Assembly: GCF_011762185.1 (NCBI RefSeq)
Contig: NZ_JAASQJ010000001.1
Location: 1,667,510-1,731,509 of the forward strand
Direction: 5' to 3'
Length of the DNA: 64,000 nt
DNA from: Dyadobacter arcticus
Lineage (GTDB): Bacteria > Bacteroidota > Bacteroidia > Cytophagales > Spirosomataceae
The notes beneath the pieces were generated by a model, which had not been told where the DNA came from, did not search any database, and saw only the letters and a list, made by a program, of their open reading frames with translations. Shown here in pieces: positions 8,785-18,343 of the stretch (position 1 is the stretch's first letter; each line of letters begins with the position of its first letter). The translations under genes and the position numbers were made by a program.

Positions 8785-9642
8785 ATGATCTCGTACATGT
8801 TTCCAGAATCGATCTTTCCAGTTTTAGGAAGTAGCGAAAGTACCTATTGCAAGCGGATAGAAGTTGGAAGTTCAAAAATGAGTCAACTTAGAGTAGCCAT
8901 ATGTGGACTAGCTCGTGATGTACAAGATATGTTACCCGGAACAAAACTGTTTATTGAAACTCTTGGTAGTTTGTTTCTTGATTACAGAGTTTATATCGTC
9001 GAGAATGACTCAATAGACCAAACTCCTAGTATTCTCAAAGCATGGGCGAGTGAAAACCAAAGAGTGAAAGTAATTTGCAATACTTTTGGGCACCCAAGAT
9101 TCAAGCAAATAAAAGACAACACACGTGCGTCTATGCTTGCTTTTCACAGAAATATGTATCTGAAGGCAGTATCGGGTGAATGTCACGACTTCGATGTATT
9201 AATTGTATTAGATACCGATATTGAGATTGGCTGGAGTATACAGGGTATATGCCATTCATTTAGTCATAGTAATTGGGATGTTATAGGTTCGCAAGGATTA
9301 TTTTTTAGGAAATCTAAGGTGAGTGAAATAGTACATTTCGACGCGTGGGCATTCAGGGAAAAAGGTAGAGTAGAGTCTCATGAAAATGCAATAATTAATC
9401 GGTTAATGTGGGCAAAGGGATCGGCGCTCATACCATTATGGTCATGCTTTGGTGGCTTGGCTATTTATAACAGTACCTGTTTACCGTTTATGAATTACTC
9501 GGGACCAGATTGCGAGCATGTAGAATTACATAATAATCTTCGAAACTTTGGATGCGATCGAATATTTCTCAACCCAAGTCAAATTGTTCTATACAATAGC
9601 ATTCCTCAAAATCATCAATCACAAGGGCCATATAAACCTTGA
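8785..9642 (+). CDS. GT-A fold glycosyltransferase with DxD motif
   Basis: 285 residues. From about residue 33 it reads LRVAICGLARDVQDMLPGTK, then YIVENDSIDQTPSILKAW and a DxD motif VLIVLDTDIEIG near residue 140, a nucleotide-sugar-binding GT-A fold. A segment WSCFGGLAIYN follows at about residue 222. The GLARD and ENDS pattern recalls the CAP59/alpha-1,3-mannosyltransferase (GT69) type of fungi and some bacteria, but I hold that only loosely. The start at 8785 gives a 31-residue leader before the conserved part; the ATG at 8878 is a reasonable alternative. It ends just before the FkbH gene. Confidence 0.7.
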   Translation: MISYMFPESIFPVLGSSESTYCKRIEVGSSKMSQLRVAICGLARDVQDMLPGTKLFIETLGSLFLDYRVYIVENDSIDQTPSILKAWASENQRVKVICNTFGHPRFKQIKDNTRASMLAFHRNMYLKAVSGECHDFDVLIVLDTDIEIGWSIQGICHSFSHSNWDVIGSQGLFFRKSKVSEIVHFDAWAFREKGRVESHENAIINRLMWAKGSALIPLWSCFGGLAIYNSTCLPFMNYSGPDCEHVELHNNLRNFGCDRIFLNPSQIVLYNSIPQNHQSQGPYKP

Positions 9643-9647
9643 TTAAT

Positions 9648-11693
9648 ATGATAAGTCCAGCACAAAACGTATTCATTTTCACTAATTTCCAAGCTAGTTC
9701 TTTTAAGACTGCGGTGCAATGGCTAATCGATAGTAGCTATATTGGTGCAGGACCTGTTGATGACGTCTATTGCCGTTCCTTTTTCGAGATGAGTTATTTT
9801 AATATAGTTGACGACTCTCACGTGTGTATTTTAATCGATTGGTCATCTTTTGATTCTTTGCGAGAATGTGAAATTGAATGTGGAGCCATAGCTGCTTTTG
9901 CTGAAAACCTAAAAGCAGAAGTAAATTATGCAAGTTTTAGTATCTATTCTTTCCCTGTACCGGAAGAAAATACAGAAACAATTCTTTTGAAAAATTCTGT
10001 GGAAACCATGCTTATGCTAAGTTGGATCAGATATAAAGCCATAGATCAAATATCTGGGTACTGTTCAGTCAATAATAAATTTTTGTTAGGATTGCATGCT
10101 TTGGGTTGTCCATTTTCGCCTGAATTATTGGCATTAGCATCGTTAGATTTCGTGAGGTATATCTGGCACCAACAGAAAAGTCCATACAAACTAATTATTA
10201 CAGATTGTGATGACACTCTTTGGATGGGTAACGCTATTGAAGGTGATGTGCTCTGTACCACAGATTCAAGTCGGAGAATCCTTCAGTATTTGAAACGGAG
10301 ACAATCGGATGGAGTTATCCTGTCCATTTGTACAAAGTCTCGAAAATCCGATGTTGTAGAGTCCTTTTCCACACTGAAGTTACCGGTTGATTTCGATGAT
10401 TTTCTAGCATCATCCTTTAATGTGGTTTCAAAGCCGGAAGCCATACAGAATCAGGCTACTCGACTCGCTATTGATTTAGGAAACGTTATGGTTATTGATA
10501 ATGACATTCGAGAGTGTTATGACATTCAGCAGAATCTGCCTCAGGTAACGTGTATCTGCATTCCTGAAGACTCTTCTAAGGTGTTAGATCTGTTGGAGAC
10601 GGATTGGGTATGGGGGTTCGATAACAGCCATAGTTCTTATAATGATAGTTACCAAAGAAGTTTGAATCATAGTGAGCAAATTAGTCGCAATGCATTTATT
10701 GAAATGCACCCTAAAGAAGATCTCCATAAGATTCTCGGGCTAAAATGGAATGTTTCAAAACTAGAACTCGAGGATATTCCTAGGGTTGTCGAATTGTCGC
10801 ATCGAGCCAGACAGTGGAATAATGGATTTTCTTCAATAACCGATGACTTTGTACTCAGATGGATACAGCAAGAAAACAACGCTGTCAGGGTATTGACTGC
10901 AACCGATAAATTCGGAGATTATGGATTAGTTGGGTACATTTTTTATTCTATCAAAGATCATTATTTCATCGTTGAAAAAATGGCAATGAGTTGCCGAATG
11001 CTTTATAAAGGTCTTGAGCATGTTTTCTTATCTCACGTGATTGAGGATGAAGGTGAATTAGACTTTAGACAAATTGTAGTGAGGTTTAAGCCTACGGAGC
11101 GAAATACAAAAATGGGTGCATGGCTAACTAATACCTTTGAACTAATTGACGCTGTTGATTTTCGCTGTTCGAAGGAACTTTTTAAGCCCATGGATATAAG
11201 AAACTTTGAATTGCGCACTATAAATGATCTAGAAACGTCGTTAGATTCCGATCGCAAAGGTAAAATGCATAGAGTTGATGGTACCAATTTTGGCAGGATT
11301 GATAATAAAGCATTATGGGTTGCACGTCAACTCTCGGATCTATCTTCTTTTGATAAGGTATATAAAAGTTCGCTCAGGATGGCTAGCATCTTTGCGGAAT
11401 CAAACATACCTGTAAGTTGGAGTAAGCTAGAAAAGATAGTCTTTAATTTGTGGGTCACAAATGGAGGCCCTAACACTATTCAGCCAGATAGTGACCTTTT
11501 CAACGAAGTACGCGATTCCTTATTTGCTATGGCTTTTATATCCATAATCGAAGATGAATTCAAGATATCGATTCCTGCCTATTCAGTATTTGAATCGACT
11601 TTTTCAATTACAGAAATAGCCGTTTTAATTGAATGTTTGACATTATTGCAAATACCACTCGAAGAATTGAATGATACAATTTCTACTTTATGA
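9648..11693 (+). CDS. FkbH-type HAD protein with GNAT-like and C-terminal acyl carrier domains
   Basis: 681 residues from the ATG at 9648; the frame also has a TTG at 9639. FkbH proteins make glyceryl-S-carrier protein from 1,3-bisphosphoglycerate. The HAD motif LIITDCDDTLWMGN places the catalytic aspartates at residues 186-190. HAD motif II lies in ILSICTKSRKSD and motif IV in VMVIDNDIRECYD. A GNAT-like domain follows (LKWNVSKLELEDIPRVVELS, about residues 362-490). The last 80 residues look like a carrier protein with the phosphopantetheine serine in RDSLFAM (Ser 624). Fusion of the carrier to FkbH makes the protein self-sufficient for loading. It overlaps the next gene as ATGA. A phosphopantetheinyl transferase is encoded in the same cluster. 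Confidence 0.88.
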   Translation: MISPAQNVFIFTNFQASSFKTAVQWLIDSSYIGAGPVDDVYCRSFFEMSYFNIVDDSHVCILIDWSSFDSLRECEIECGAIAAFAENLKAEVNYASFSIYSFPVPEENTETILLKNSVETMLMLSWIRYKAIDQISGYCSVNNKFLLGLHALGCPFSPELLALASLDFVRYIWHQQKSPYKLIITDCDDTLWMGNAIEGDVLCTTDSSRRILQYLKRRQSDGVILSICTKSRKSDVVESFSTLKLPVDFDDFLASSFNVVSKPEAIQNQATRLAIDLGNVMVIDNDIRECYDIQQNLPQVTCICIPEDSSKVLDLLETDWVWGFDNSHSSYNDSYQRSLNHSEQISRNAFIEMHPKEDLHKILGLKWNVSKLELEDIPRVVELSHRARQWNNGFSSITDDFVLRWIQQENNAVRVLTATDKFGDYGLVGYIFYSIKDHYFIVEKMAMSCRMLYKGLEHVFLSHVIEDEGELDFRQIVVRFKPTERNTKMGAWLTNTFELIDAVDFRCSKELFKPMDIRNFELRTINDLETSLDSDRKGKMHRVDGTNFGRIDNKALWVARQLSDLSSFDKVYKSSLRMASIFAESNIPVSWSKLEKIVFNLWVTNGGPNTIQPDSDLFNEVRDSLFAMAFISIIEDEFKISIPAYSVFESTFSITEIAVLIECLTLLQIPLEELNDTISTL

Positions 11694-13000
11694 CTATCAA
11701 ATATATATTGACAGCAATTGGAAGTTACGGAAACATTGTTCCTTTTTTGAGACTAGGTTGTGAACTGCATAGCAAGGGATATAATGTCGTGGCGATTACA
11801 AACGCATCACATTGTAAGCATTTTGATAAGCTAAACATCGTCTCTTATCCGATAGACACAGAAATAGAATATGAAAACTATTTGTCTAGGGTAGACGAGC
11901 TAAATCATCCGCGCACAATAGCAAATATCTATCGAGATTTTTACTTGCCAATGGTATCTGAGGAAATAAATTTAATTATTCGGTTGTCAGAAAAATGTCA
12001 AAGTGTGATTATAATGAATGATGCTCCTGGTATATCCGCACGAATTGCTGCAGAATACCTTAACCTTCCAATTTTTTCAATAGTTACGTATCCTAATCAC
12101 TTTACTGCATTTTCCTACCTTGAGATGTTGCTTTCATCTCAGCTTCATTCTGCGATTACGGGAATCCGACAAGAATTTAATTTACCGGAAATTGGGGACT
12201 ATGGACTGTGGTGGCATAAAGTAAATTGCTTCATTGCCACGTGGCCAAATTGGTTTTCACAAGCGCATGCAGCTATGTCTATCACCTACCATGTTGGATT
12301 TATACTTCCTGAGAATAGGTCAATAGCATTAAAAAATGATTCAGAGGTTAAAAATGAAATTTTGATAACTGGTGGGTCTGCTACTTTTGCTGGAAAACAT
12401 TTTTTCGAAACTGCAATTCGGGCATGCTTAACTGCCAGAAAACACTTTAAAGTTATTGCTAAAAAACAAATATGGGAATCTTTCCCTATCAAGGAGTTCG
12501 GTTGTCACATTAGTGAGGTTGATAGTCTTTTTAATAACATTGCCAGGAGCAGCTTAGTTATACATCATGGCGGTATGGGAACCATTGGCCAGTGCATTGC
12601 TCAGGCAATACCACAGTTAATTTTAGCAGATGGTGGTGACAGACCCCAAAATGGGAAGATTGTGCAGGATCTTAAACTTGGTATCGCGTTGGATAAATCA
12701 GACTGGTTACAAGATAGAATTTCATCGGCAATAGACAAACTAATGGATTCACGTGAGATTACGAAGGAACACGAATTTTATGCTTCGGATGTAATTTCCA
12801 ATGATCCGATAAGTCGAATCATTGAATTGTTGGAGAGCCACCACGTTCGCGCACACTCCAATCAAGCCCCGTCGTCCTACGAAGACAATTTTGACCAGCT
12901 GTTAATGCTGGACAGATTGAGAACTTTGACACCGACCCAAAGAAAAATATTATTATCTAAGTATAAATTGCGGCTTCACAATGGTTTGAGCAAGTTATAA
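11690..13000 (+). CDS. GT1/MGT-type glycosyltransferase with a C-terminal extension
   Basis: 436 residues, GT-B fold. The N-terminus ILTAIGSYGNIVPFLRLGCE is the UGT/MGT acceptor-domain pattern (normally GSxGHxxP). The donor-site region LVIHHGGMGTIGQCIAQAIP around residue 288 contains the conserved HHGGxGT motif and is followed by ADGGDRPQNG. Such enzymes glycosylate polyketides, sterols or lipids with nucleotide sugars. An extra 35-40 residues after the fold (from NFDQLLMLDRLRTLTPTQRK) resemble the LSxxxRxLL-type linkers next to NRPS/PKS domains, suggesting contact with the carrier protein; this is inference. Its start overlaps the FkbH stop by four bases. Confidence 0.8.
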   Translation: MTIKYILTAIGSYGNIVPFLRLGCELHSKGYNVVAITNASHCKHFDKLNIVSYPIDTEIEYENYLSRVDELNHPRTIANIYRDFYLPMVSEEINLIIRLSEKCQSVIIMNDAPGISARIAAEYLNLPIFSIVTYPNHFTAFSYLEMLLSSQLHSAITGIRQEFNLPEIGDYGLWWHKVNCFIATWPNWFSQAHAAMSITYHVGFILPENRSIALKNDSEVKNEILITGGSATFAGKHFFETAIRACLTARKHFKVIAKKQIWESFPIKEFGCHISEVDSLFNNIARSSLVIHHGGMGTIGQCIAQAIPQLILADGGDRPQNGKIVQDLKLGIALDKSDWLQDRISSAIDKLMDSREITKEHEFYASDVISNDPISRIIELLESHHVRAHSNQAPSSYEDNFDQLLMLDRLRTLTPTQRKILLSKYKLRLHNGLSKL

Positions 13001-13001
13001 A

Positions 13002-14153
13002 ATGAAAAAGATATTGTTTGTTCACTATGGGCCATTTGTCCTCGCTAGGGGTGGCGGAAGTAAATGTGATCGCCAAATAATGGAGATTATTGCAAAAGAT
13101 GGACATAAATGTATTGTGGTAATTCCAAATTTCGGGGATGATAGAGATGAGGCATTTGCAGCAAGTAAATGTAATGAAGAGAAAGGGCAGGCATCTTACG
13201 ATTTGATTCGGGTTAGCAACGGTTGTGAAAAACAGGGTCGATTGTTCCGCGCTGAGTGTGTTAAACAAATTCAGACTTGGCGACCTGATACCATTGTTGT
13301 TTCAGGAACGGATCATGGACATATAATTTTAAAGACTGTGCTAAGTTTCCAAATTCCGATCATCTATATGCCTAGATGTACTTGGGATCTATGTTGGGGG
13401 GAACGTTTACCATATAGTCATATTGGTAGTGTTAGTTTAGTAAGGCGATGTTTCAAAGTATACGTTCATAGCGATTATATGCGAAACTATTTAAAAAATT
13501 GGTTTACTGTTAATGCAATAAAACTTAATGTTCCTTTGCCATACGCCGATCAACTTCTAAAATTGCCAATTAGGGCTAAAAGGTGCTCTACTCTTGTGTG
13601 TGGGATGGTAAATCCAAGCCTCATAAAAGGAGTCGATATTTTATTAGAATTGGCCCGATCTTTACCAAATGTGCTATTTAAAGTCGTTCCTGGTTGGGCT
13701 ACAACCACCACTGACCTAAACAAAATTGCATTCTTGCATAACATTGAGTTAGCCGAGTCCTTTGCTAATCCATGTGATTTCTTTGAGGATATAGATATAC
13801 TATTAGTTCCTTCTCTTTGGGATGAAGCATTTGGATGTATTGCAGTTGAATCTATGCTTGCTGGTCGGCCCGTATTGGCGAGTTCGGTTGGTGGTTTGGT
13901 TGAAGCAAAATGCGGCTCTCGATTTCTTTTCGAAGTAAATGAAATATTTCATTATGAACGAGCCTTAGACGAAAGAGGCATTCCGATACCGATTGTTCCT
14001 AAACAAGACGTTGAGCCCTGGACAAAAGCCATTACCCTTTTAGCATCTGACGAGCATCAATATTTAGAAATTGCTGAAGAATCAAAACTTCTTGCTCGGC
14101 AATATCACAATTCATGCACCCTAGAAAATATTCAGAATATTATAAAGATTTAG
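13002..14153 (+). CDS. GT4-family glycosyltransferase
   Basis: 383 residues, GT-B fold. The start KKILFVHYGPFVLARGGGSK is a typical N-terminal acceptor domain. The donor-binding domain has GMVNPSLIKGVDILLELAR (about residue 200) and the family's E-x7-E segment in LVPSLWDEAFGCIAVESMLA at about residues 267-286, followed by GRPVLASSVGGL. It is expected to use a nucleotide sugar with retaining chemistry in the cytoplasm. It follows the GT1 gene by one base, so co-translation is likely. The acceptor cannot be inferred. Confidence 0.85.
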   Translation: MKKILFVHYGPFVLARGGGSKCDRQIMEIIAKDGHKCIVVIPNFGDDRDEAFAASKCNEEKGQASYDLIRVSNGCEKQGRLFRAECVKQIQTWRPDTIVVSGTDHGHIILKTVLSFQIPIIYMPRCTWDLCWGERLPYSHIGSVSLVRRCFKVYVHSDYMRNYLKNWFTVNAIKLNVPLPYADQLLKLPIRAKRCSTLVCGMVNPSLIKGVDILLELARSLPNVLFKVVPGWATTTTDLNKIAFLHNIELAESFANPCDFFEDIDILLVPSLWDEAFGCIAVESMLAGRPVLASSVGGLVEAKCGSRFLFEVNEIFHYERALDERGIPIPIVPKQDVEPWTKAITLLASDEHQYLEIAEESKLLARQYHNSCTLENIQNIIKI

Positions 14154-14195
14154 GCTTTAAAGTCCTGTTTGTATAGCTTAAAAGATTGATAGAAC

Positions 14196-15602
14196 ATGAA
14201 CCTCAAGTATGTCTCTGAAACGACAGGTGCAATTTTGTTTAATCAGGAGGATTTAGACATATTTGCAAGTATAAGCGGTGATGAAAACCCGATACATCTA
14301 GACATCGAATCGGCCAAAAAGTTGGGCTTTCATGATACAATAGTACCAGGTGGACTTGTAAGTCTTATTATAATGCAGTGGGTTTCAAGAATAAGCAACG
14401 TTGCATTTGAAGTTGTTGAAGTCGAGTTCTTACACCCTATTTTCCCTTGCCTATGGTATACTGTTGAATGGTTGCCGCAAAAGAAGCAAGTTACTGTTCG
14501 ATCTCAAAGAGAAATTTGCCTATTCCTCAATACACATATTTCTTCCACAACTCAAATGGCGGATAATAATCATACTTATCGAAATATAAAATTTCCGCCA
14601 AATATAATAAGTCAACTGACACCCTTTCTTATTCAAACGCCATCTGCGGGTCTTACGGTATGGCTAGAGATGATATGTCTGATAAGTTACCTTTCGGGAA
14701 TGATTTATCCTGGTAAAAGCAGCATATTGCGAGATTTTAGACTACATATAAAGGCCTTAACATCAACTAAGCAATTAAAAATTAGTCTATTTGATAATAA
14801 TGGAATCGGAGCCTATCAAAAGGTAGCCTTCGTTTCTCTATGTGATAGTAATATAATCGCCTCTGGCCACTACAAAGCAATATCAGCACCGGTACGACGT
14901 CATGTACTTTATGAAAACTATCCCTTTCTTAATAAGCAGTTGAATGGAGAATTTATAGTTTTAGGAGCCAGTCGAGGCTTAGGAGCTAGCTTAACCATAA
15001 TTGCCGCAAAGTCAGGTGCAACAACAATTGGGTTTTATAAAACCAGCTCAAAGTCCGCAGATATGATACGGCATGTCGGTAGAGTAAACAAGCTAAATAT
15101 CACTATGAGGCAAGTAGATTGCTCAAATCAAGAAAGTCTAGAAACCGAGATATATCTACTCAAAGAGCAATTTTCAAGAACGACAAACATAGTCTTAACA
15201 GCATTTCCTGAATTTTCATTATTAGATGATAGCCTTGAGTCGGAAGAGCAGGCAATAAAAATGTCACTCGCGCCACTTAAGGCACTTCACAATATTTATG
15301 AAGAATGGCGCGGTAACATCATTTACGTCTCAACAGCATTGATCAATTCAAACTCTTCTTGGAATATTCGATATACGAATTTAAAGTTGCGCTGCGAAAA
15401 TATTCTAATGGACTACCTAAGCAATTTGCCAAATGCAGGGTTGGTAATTTTGAGATTGCCAATTTATTCCTCAGATAGAACAGCGTTTATCGGTGGTATT
15501 ATGAATTTGCCGGACGTCACACGCGCCGCAATGGTCGTTCTCGAAACAATTTGCACAACCAAAATCGGATGTAAATGTGTAATAAAAATCGATAAGTTTT
15601 AA
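14196..15602 (+). CDS. MaoC-like hot-dog dehydratase fused to an SDR ketoreductase
   Basis: 468 residues with two domains. The N-terminal hot-dog domain carries the MaoC/R-hydratase signature SGDENPIHLDIESAKKLGFH followed by TIVPGGLVS (about residues 27-56). A second half of weaker hot-dog character runs to about 230. The C-terminal domain is a short-chain dehydrogenase: cofactor motif VLGASRGLGASL near residue 255, a serine strand NIIYVSTALIN near 370, and the catalytic pair in RYTNLK (YxxxK) near 390. Together they could dehydrate and reduce, or hydrate and oxidise, a carrier-bound acyl unit. No ketosynthase is present, so the acyl chain may come from the FkbH glyceryl unit or from fatty acid synthesis. 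I do not know this fusion from a characterised pathway. Confidence 0.75.
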   Translation: MNLKYVSETTGAILFNQEDLDIFASISGDENPIHLDIESAKKLGFHDTIVPGGLVSLIIMQWVSRISNVAFEVVEVEFLHPIFPCLWYTVEWLPQKKQVTVRSQREICLFLNTHISSTTQMADNNHTYRNIKFPPNIISQLTPFLIQTPSAGLTVWLEMICLISYLSGMIYPGKSSILRDFRLHIKALTSTKQLKISLFDNNGIGAYQKVAFVSLCDSNIIASGHYKAISAPVRRHVLYENYPFLNKQLNGEFIVLGASRGLGASLTIIAAKSGATTIGFYKTSSKSADMIRHVGRVNKLNITMRQVDCSNQESLETEIYLLKEQFSRTTNIVLTAFPEFSLLDDSLESEEQAIKMSLAPLKALHNIYEEWRGNIIYVSTALINSNSSWNIRYTNLKLRCENILMDYLSNLPNAGLVILRLPIYSSDRTAFIGGIMNLPDVTRAAMVVLETICTTKIGCKCVIKIDKF

Positions 15603-15680
15603 ATATAAGCTACTTTTTTAATGACATTTGGGAGAATTGGAAATTTTGAATTGCTAGTCGACATTAATTAGTTAATACGA

Positions 15681-16586
15681 ATGGAAGATTTTTTAGAAGA
15701 TACCCATTTATTGATGACGTTTTATGAGCCATCTAATCCATCAGGCATTTTTATCTATTCTATTAGGGATCGTACAATGTTACAATTATTTACTAGATCG
15801 GTGCGGGGGATTTCTATAGTGCGGGACAAGTGGGTGGTTTGCGAAGTAGCACGAAAAAATGATGTATTTTATCCAAAAGTGCATTTTTTTGAGGAAAGGC
15901 GTCACACTGTAAAGATATTTGAAGAAATAAATGGTCCGCACGATATTTTGGTCACCGGGGATCAAGTATTGTTGGTTGGTACTCGAAATAACTCTGTATT
16001 CAAGATAGATAGTTTGGGTAATTTTGAAGTATTTTGGGCACCTTCGGGAGATCCCGATTCCTGGCATCTTAATTGTCTATATTCGTCAGGCGAAAATTTA
16101 TATGTCTCAGCATTTACTACTTCCTCGCATTTTAGAGGGTGGGAGAATAGTTGTGTTGGTACAGGAGTCGTATATTCAATTTTGGAAGAGCGTCCAGTTA
16201 TTACTAATTTACATTGCCCGCACTCGCCCCTGTTAACTGCAAATAACACTTGGTTGATTTGCAATTCAGGCGACGGGACTTTGATGGAAATATCCAAAGA
16301 TGGTATAGTTCTAAGATCATTGTTTCTAGATGGATGGACAAGAGGATTGCAGGTATCTAAAACTTTGGTTTACATCGGAGTCACGCCCACAAGAGAGTTT
16401 AACAAATATATGAATGCTAGACTAATTGTCGTATCTCTGGATAGTTGGGAAGTTGTTCACGAAGTTGAATTGCCCGGTACAGATCTTTACCAACTGCAAT
16501 TATTGGATTTAAACACTTTCTTAGAACTAACGGGTCTTTTTGTCGAAACATTTGGAAAATATGAGAATTGTAATTCTAAAATGTGA
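15681..16586 (+). CDS. Beta-propeller protein, TIGR03032/DUF4915-like, glycosyltransferase partner
   Basis: 301 residues, strand-rich with repeated blade-like units (VTGDQVLLVGTRNNSVFKID, WLICNSGDGTLMEISKDG). The segment GDPDSWHLNCLYSSGENLYV at about residue 126 matches the HLNGLA-type motif I associate with TIGR03032/DUF4915 proteins, which are often encoded beside glycosyltransferases and TPR proteins. No signal peptide is visible, so it is likely cytoplasmic. A direct catalytic role is not supported; it may be a lyase-like or scaffold protein. Its 3' end overlaps the next gene by 26 bases. Confidence 0.55.
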   Translation: MEDFLEDTHLLMTFYEPSNPSGIFIYSIRDRTMLQLFTRSVRGISIVRDKWVVCEVARKNDVFYPKVHFFEERRHTVKIFEEINGPHDILVTGDQVLLVGTRNNSVFKIDSLGNFEVFWAPSGDPDSWHLNCLYSSGENLYVSAFTTSSHFRGWENSCVGTGVVYSILEERPVITNLHCPHSPLLTANNTWLICNSGDGTLMEISKDGIVLRSLFLDGWTRGLQVSKTLVYIGVTPTREFNKYMNARLIVVSLDSWEVVHEVELPGTDLYQLQLLDLNTFLELTGLFVETFGKYENCNSKM

Positions 16587-17628
16587 GGCACTTGGTGACG
16601 TGTTGAGAACCACGCCGTTAGCCACAAGTTTATTCCAGCAATATCCTAACTGTGAGATAATTTGGATTGCGAGGGGTGACTCTGTGTTACTATTAGAGCA
16701 TAACATCTCAATTAAAAGTGTTTATTCCATAGATCTATATCCTGACGCAATACTTTCGGAGAAATACGATTGGGTTATCTCGCTAGAGGAGGACACAATT
16801 ACCGCCAGCCTCGCTACCAAACTAGATACCAAAAAATTCTCGGGTGTTTACATCGATTTGAATGGTCAGCTAAACTACACGACGGATATGACTGATTGGT
16901 TTTCAATGAGTTTGGTTGCTCTTTTCAAGGGTCACTCGTTGGAAGAAATAAATTTGATCAAGCGGGCTAATAAAAGGTCGTATCTGGAGATCTTATATGA
17001 ATGCTTAGCTGTATCTTATCCTATATATCGACCTGTTTTTAACGTCGGAGCCTTTGAAAAATCCGCTATTGAAAGAAGGTTGGAAAGCTGTTTTAGCAAC
17101 ACGACCGTTCCAGTTATATGCATATTTATGGGTGGAAGTAATAAATGGGCAAGAAAGCCGTTCACTCCGGAACAGGTGTTAACGCTGGTTGACTATATTA
17201 AACAAAGAATTCTATGTAATATTATAGTTTTAGGTGGTATTAATGAAGAGGTGATGTTATTGGACATACAAGCGAAAATGTCCAGTGAATCATGTTGTTT
17301 GGGTGCTAGCTCGATCTCTGAGCTAGCCACGATTATATCTATATCTGATTTGTTGATAACAACAGACAGCTTGCCATTGCATTTGGCCAATACCCAGGCT
17401 AAACCATTTATAGCTTTGTTTGGTCCGACTTCTAGTAGCGAGATAGATTGCTATGATAGAGGCATAAAAATTGAAACCCTTTTGAAGTGTAAATGTTGCT
17501 ATTTACGGCAGTGCATTGAATGTTTGGACTGTAGAGATAATTTTAATCTAGATTCAGTGGTTACTTCTGCGGTTTCACTATTGGAGAACTTTGGGAGTAC
17601 TACCAAATTCGGTGATTACAATGGGTAA
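16561..17628 (+). CDS. GT9 family heptosyltransferase-like glycosyltransferase
   Basis: About 355 residues from the ATG at 16561, where the family start MRIVILKCEALGDVLRTTP begins; an upstream frame to 16540 adds only seven residues. Heptosyltransferases (WaaC/WaaF type) begin with this exact pattern (ILxIRxxxLGDxxxTTP). The donor half has FMGGSNKWARKPFTPEQVL, where the family has GS....K.WP, then LLITTDSLPLHLANTQAKPF and ALFGPTSSSE, all conserved in GT9. The C-terminus is Cys-rich (CKCCYLRQCIECLDC), which suggests metal binding and is less usual. It overlaps both neighbours, 26 bp before and 8 bp after. Confidence 0.8.
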   Translation: MRIVILKCEALGDVLRTTPLATSLFQQYPNCEIIWIARGDSVLLLEHNISIKSVYSIDLYPDAILSEKYDWVISLEEDTITASLATKLDTKKFSGVYIDLNGQLNYTTDMTDWFSMSLVALFKGHSLEEINLIKRANKRSYLEILYECLAVSYPIYRPVFNVGAFEKSAIERRLESCFSNTTVPVICIFMGGSNKWARKPFTPEQVLTLVDYIKQRILCNIIVLGGINEEVMLLDIQAKMSSESCCLGASSISELATIISISDLLITTDSLPLHLANTQAKPFIALFGPTSSSEIDCYDRGIKIETLLKCKCCYLRQCIECLDCRDNFNLDSVVTSAVSLLENFGSTTKFGDYNG

Positions 17629-18343
17629 TAAAACTTCTGTTTTTACAACATTTGGTGGCGGGTTTGGCGATTGTTGGGCGACCGCTAGTTTCTTTGCAAC
17701 GGAGGGAAAGACCAAAGAAGTTTTTTTAGAGACGGTCGATCCTCGCATATTAAAGATTATCGCTCAATTTGATACATCCATACCGCAAATTATCTATACT
17801 CGGCAGCCTGCGGATGTCGCCATAATGTCACCTAGCGATTCAACGTATTTCTTTTCTCAACGGGGCTATCAACCTAAATTTATTGTTCCATGGAGAACGA
17901 TGTTTGCTCGGCCGTATCTTCCCACCAGGGTTACGTGGCGGCAGCAACAATGTAGAAAGAGAATCGTTTATCACCTATCTCCAAGTACATTTGGTCCGAC
18001 ATCTTGTCAACCCGGCGAGGCCGAATTGCTTGTGGAAAAGTTGACCTACCTAAAGTTTGAAGCTATTCGTCTAGGTGATCATATGTCCTTAGAAGAGAAT
18101 ATTAAAATTGCAGCATCAAGCGACTTCTTCATCGGAATTGATAGTGGAGTCTCTCATCTATGTCATAGTGTTGGAATTCCCATAGTGCTCATCAGAAATA
18201 GGCTAACTTCCAATTATCTAAAAGTAACACATGCGAAAAAAGCTTATGTAGAAGTTGAATCAATACCTTGCTTTTTGAATAATTTTCATAAGATACTCGG
18301 CCAGATTGAAACTTATACCGAATTACAGATGCCATGCCGATGA
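17621..18343 (+). CDS. Shortened GT9-like glycosyltransferase
   Basis: 240 residues from the ATG at 17621, which overlaps the previous stop (ATGGGTAA). The N-terminus TTFGGGFGDCWATASFFATE resembles the GDxxxA entry of GT-B enzymes. The C-terminal half has FFIGIDSGVSHLCHSVGIPIV, the GT9 donor-site pattern (TDSGxxHLAxAxxxP). It is far shorter than a standard 340-residue heptosyltransferase, so either the N-terminal domain is reduced or the protein acts with its GT9 neighbour. It overlaps the phosphopantetheinyl transferase gene by up to 10 bases. Confidence 0.65.
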   Translation: MGNKTSVFTTFGGGFGDCWATASFFATEGKTKEVFLETVDPRILKIIAQFDTSIPQIIYTRQPADVAIMSPSDSTYFFSQRGYQPKFIVPWRTMFARPYLPTRVTWRQQQCRKRIVYHLSPSTFGPTSCQPGEAELLVEKLTYLKFEAIRLGDHMSLEENIKIAASSDFFIGIDSGVSHLCHSVGIPIVLIRNRLTSNYLKVTHAKKAYVEVESIPCFLNNFHKILGQIETYTELQMPCR

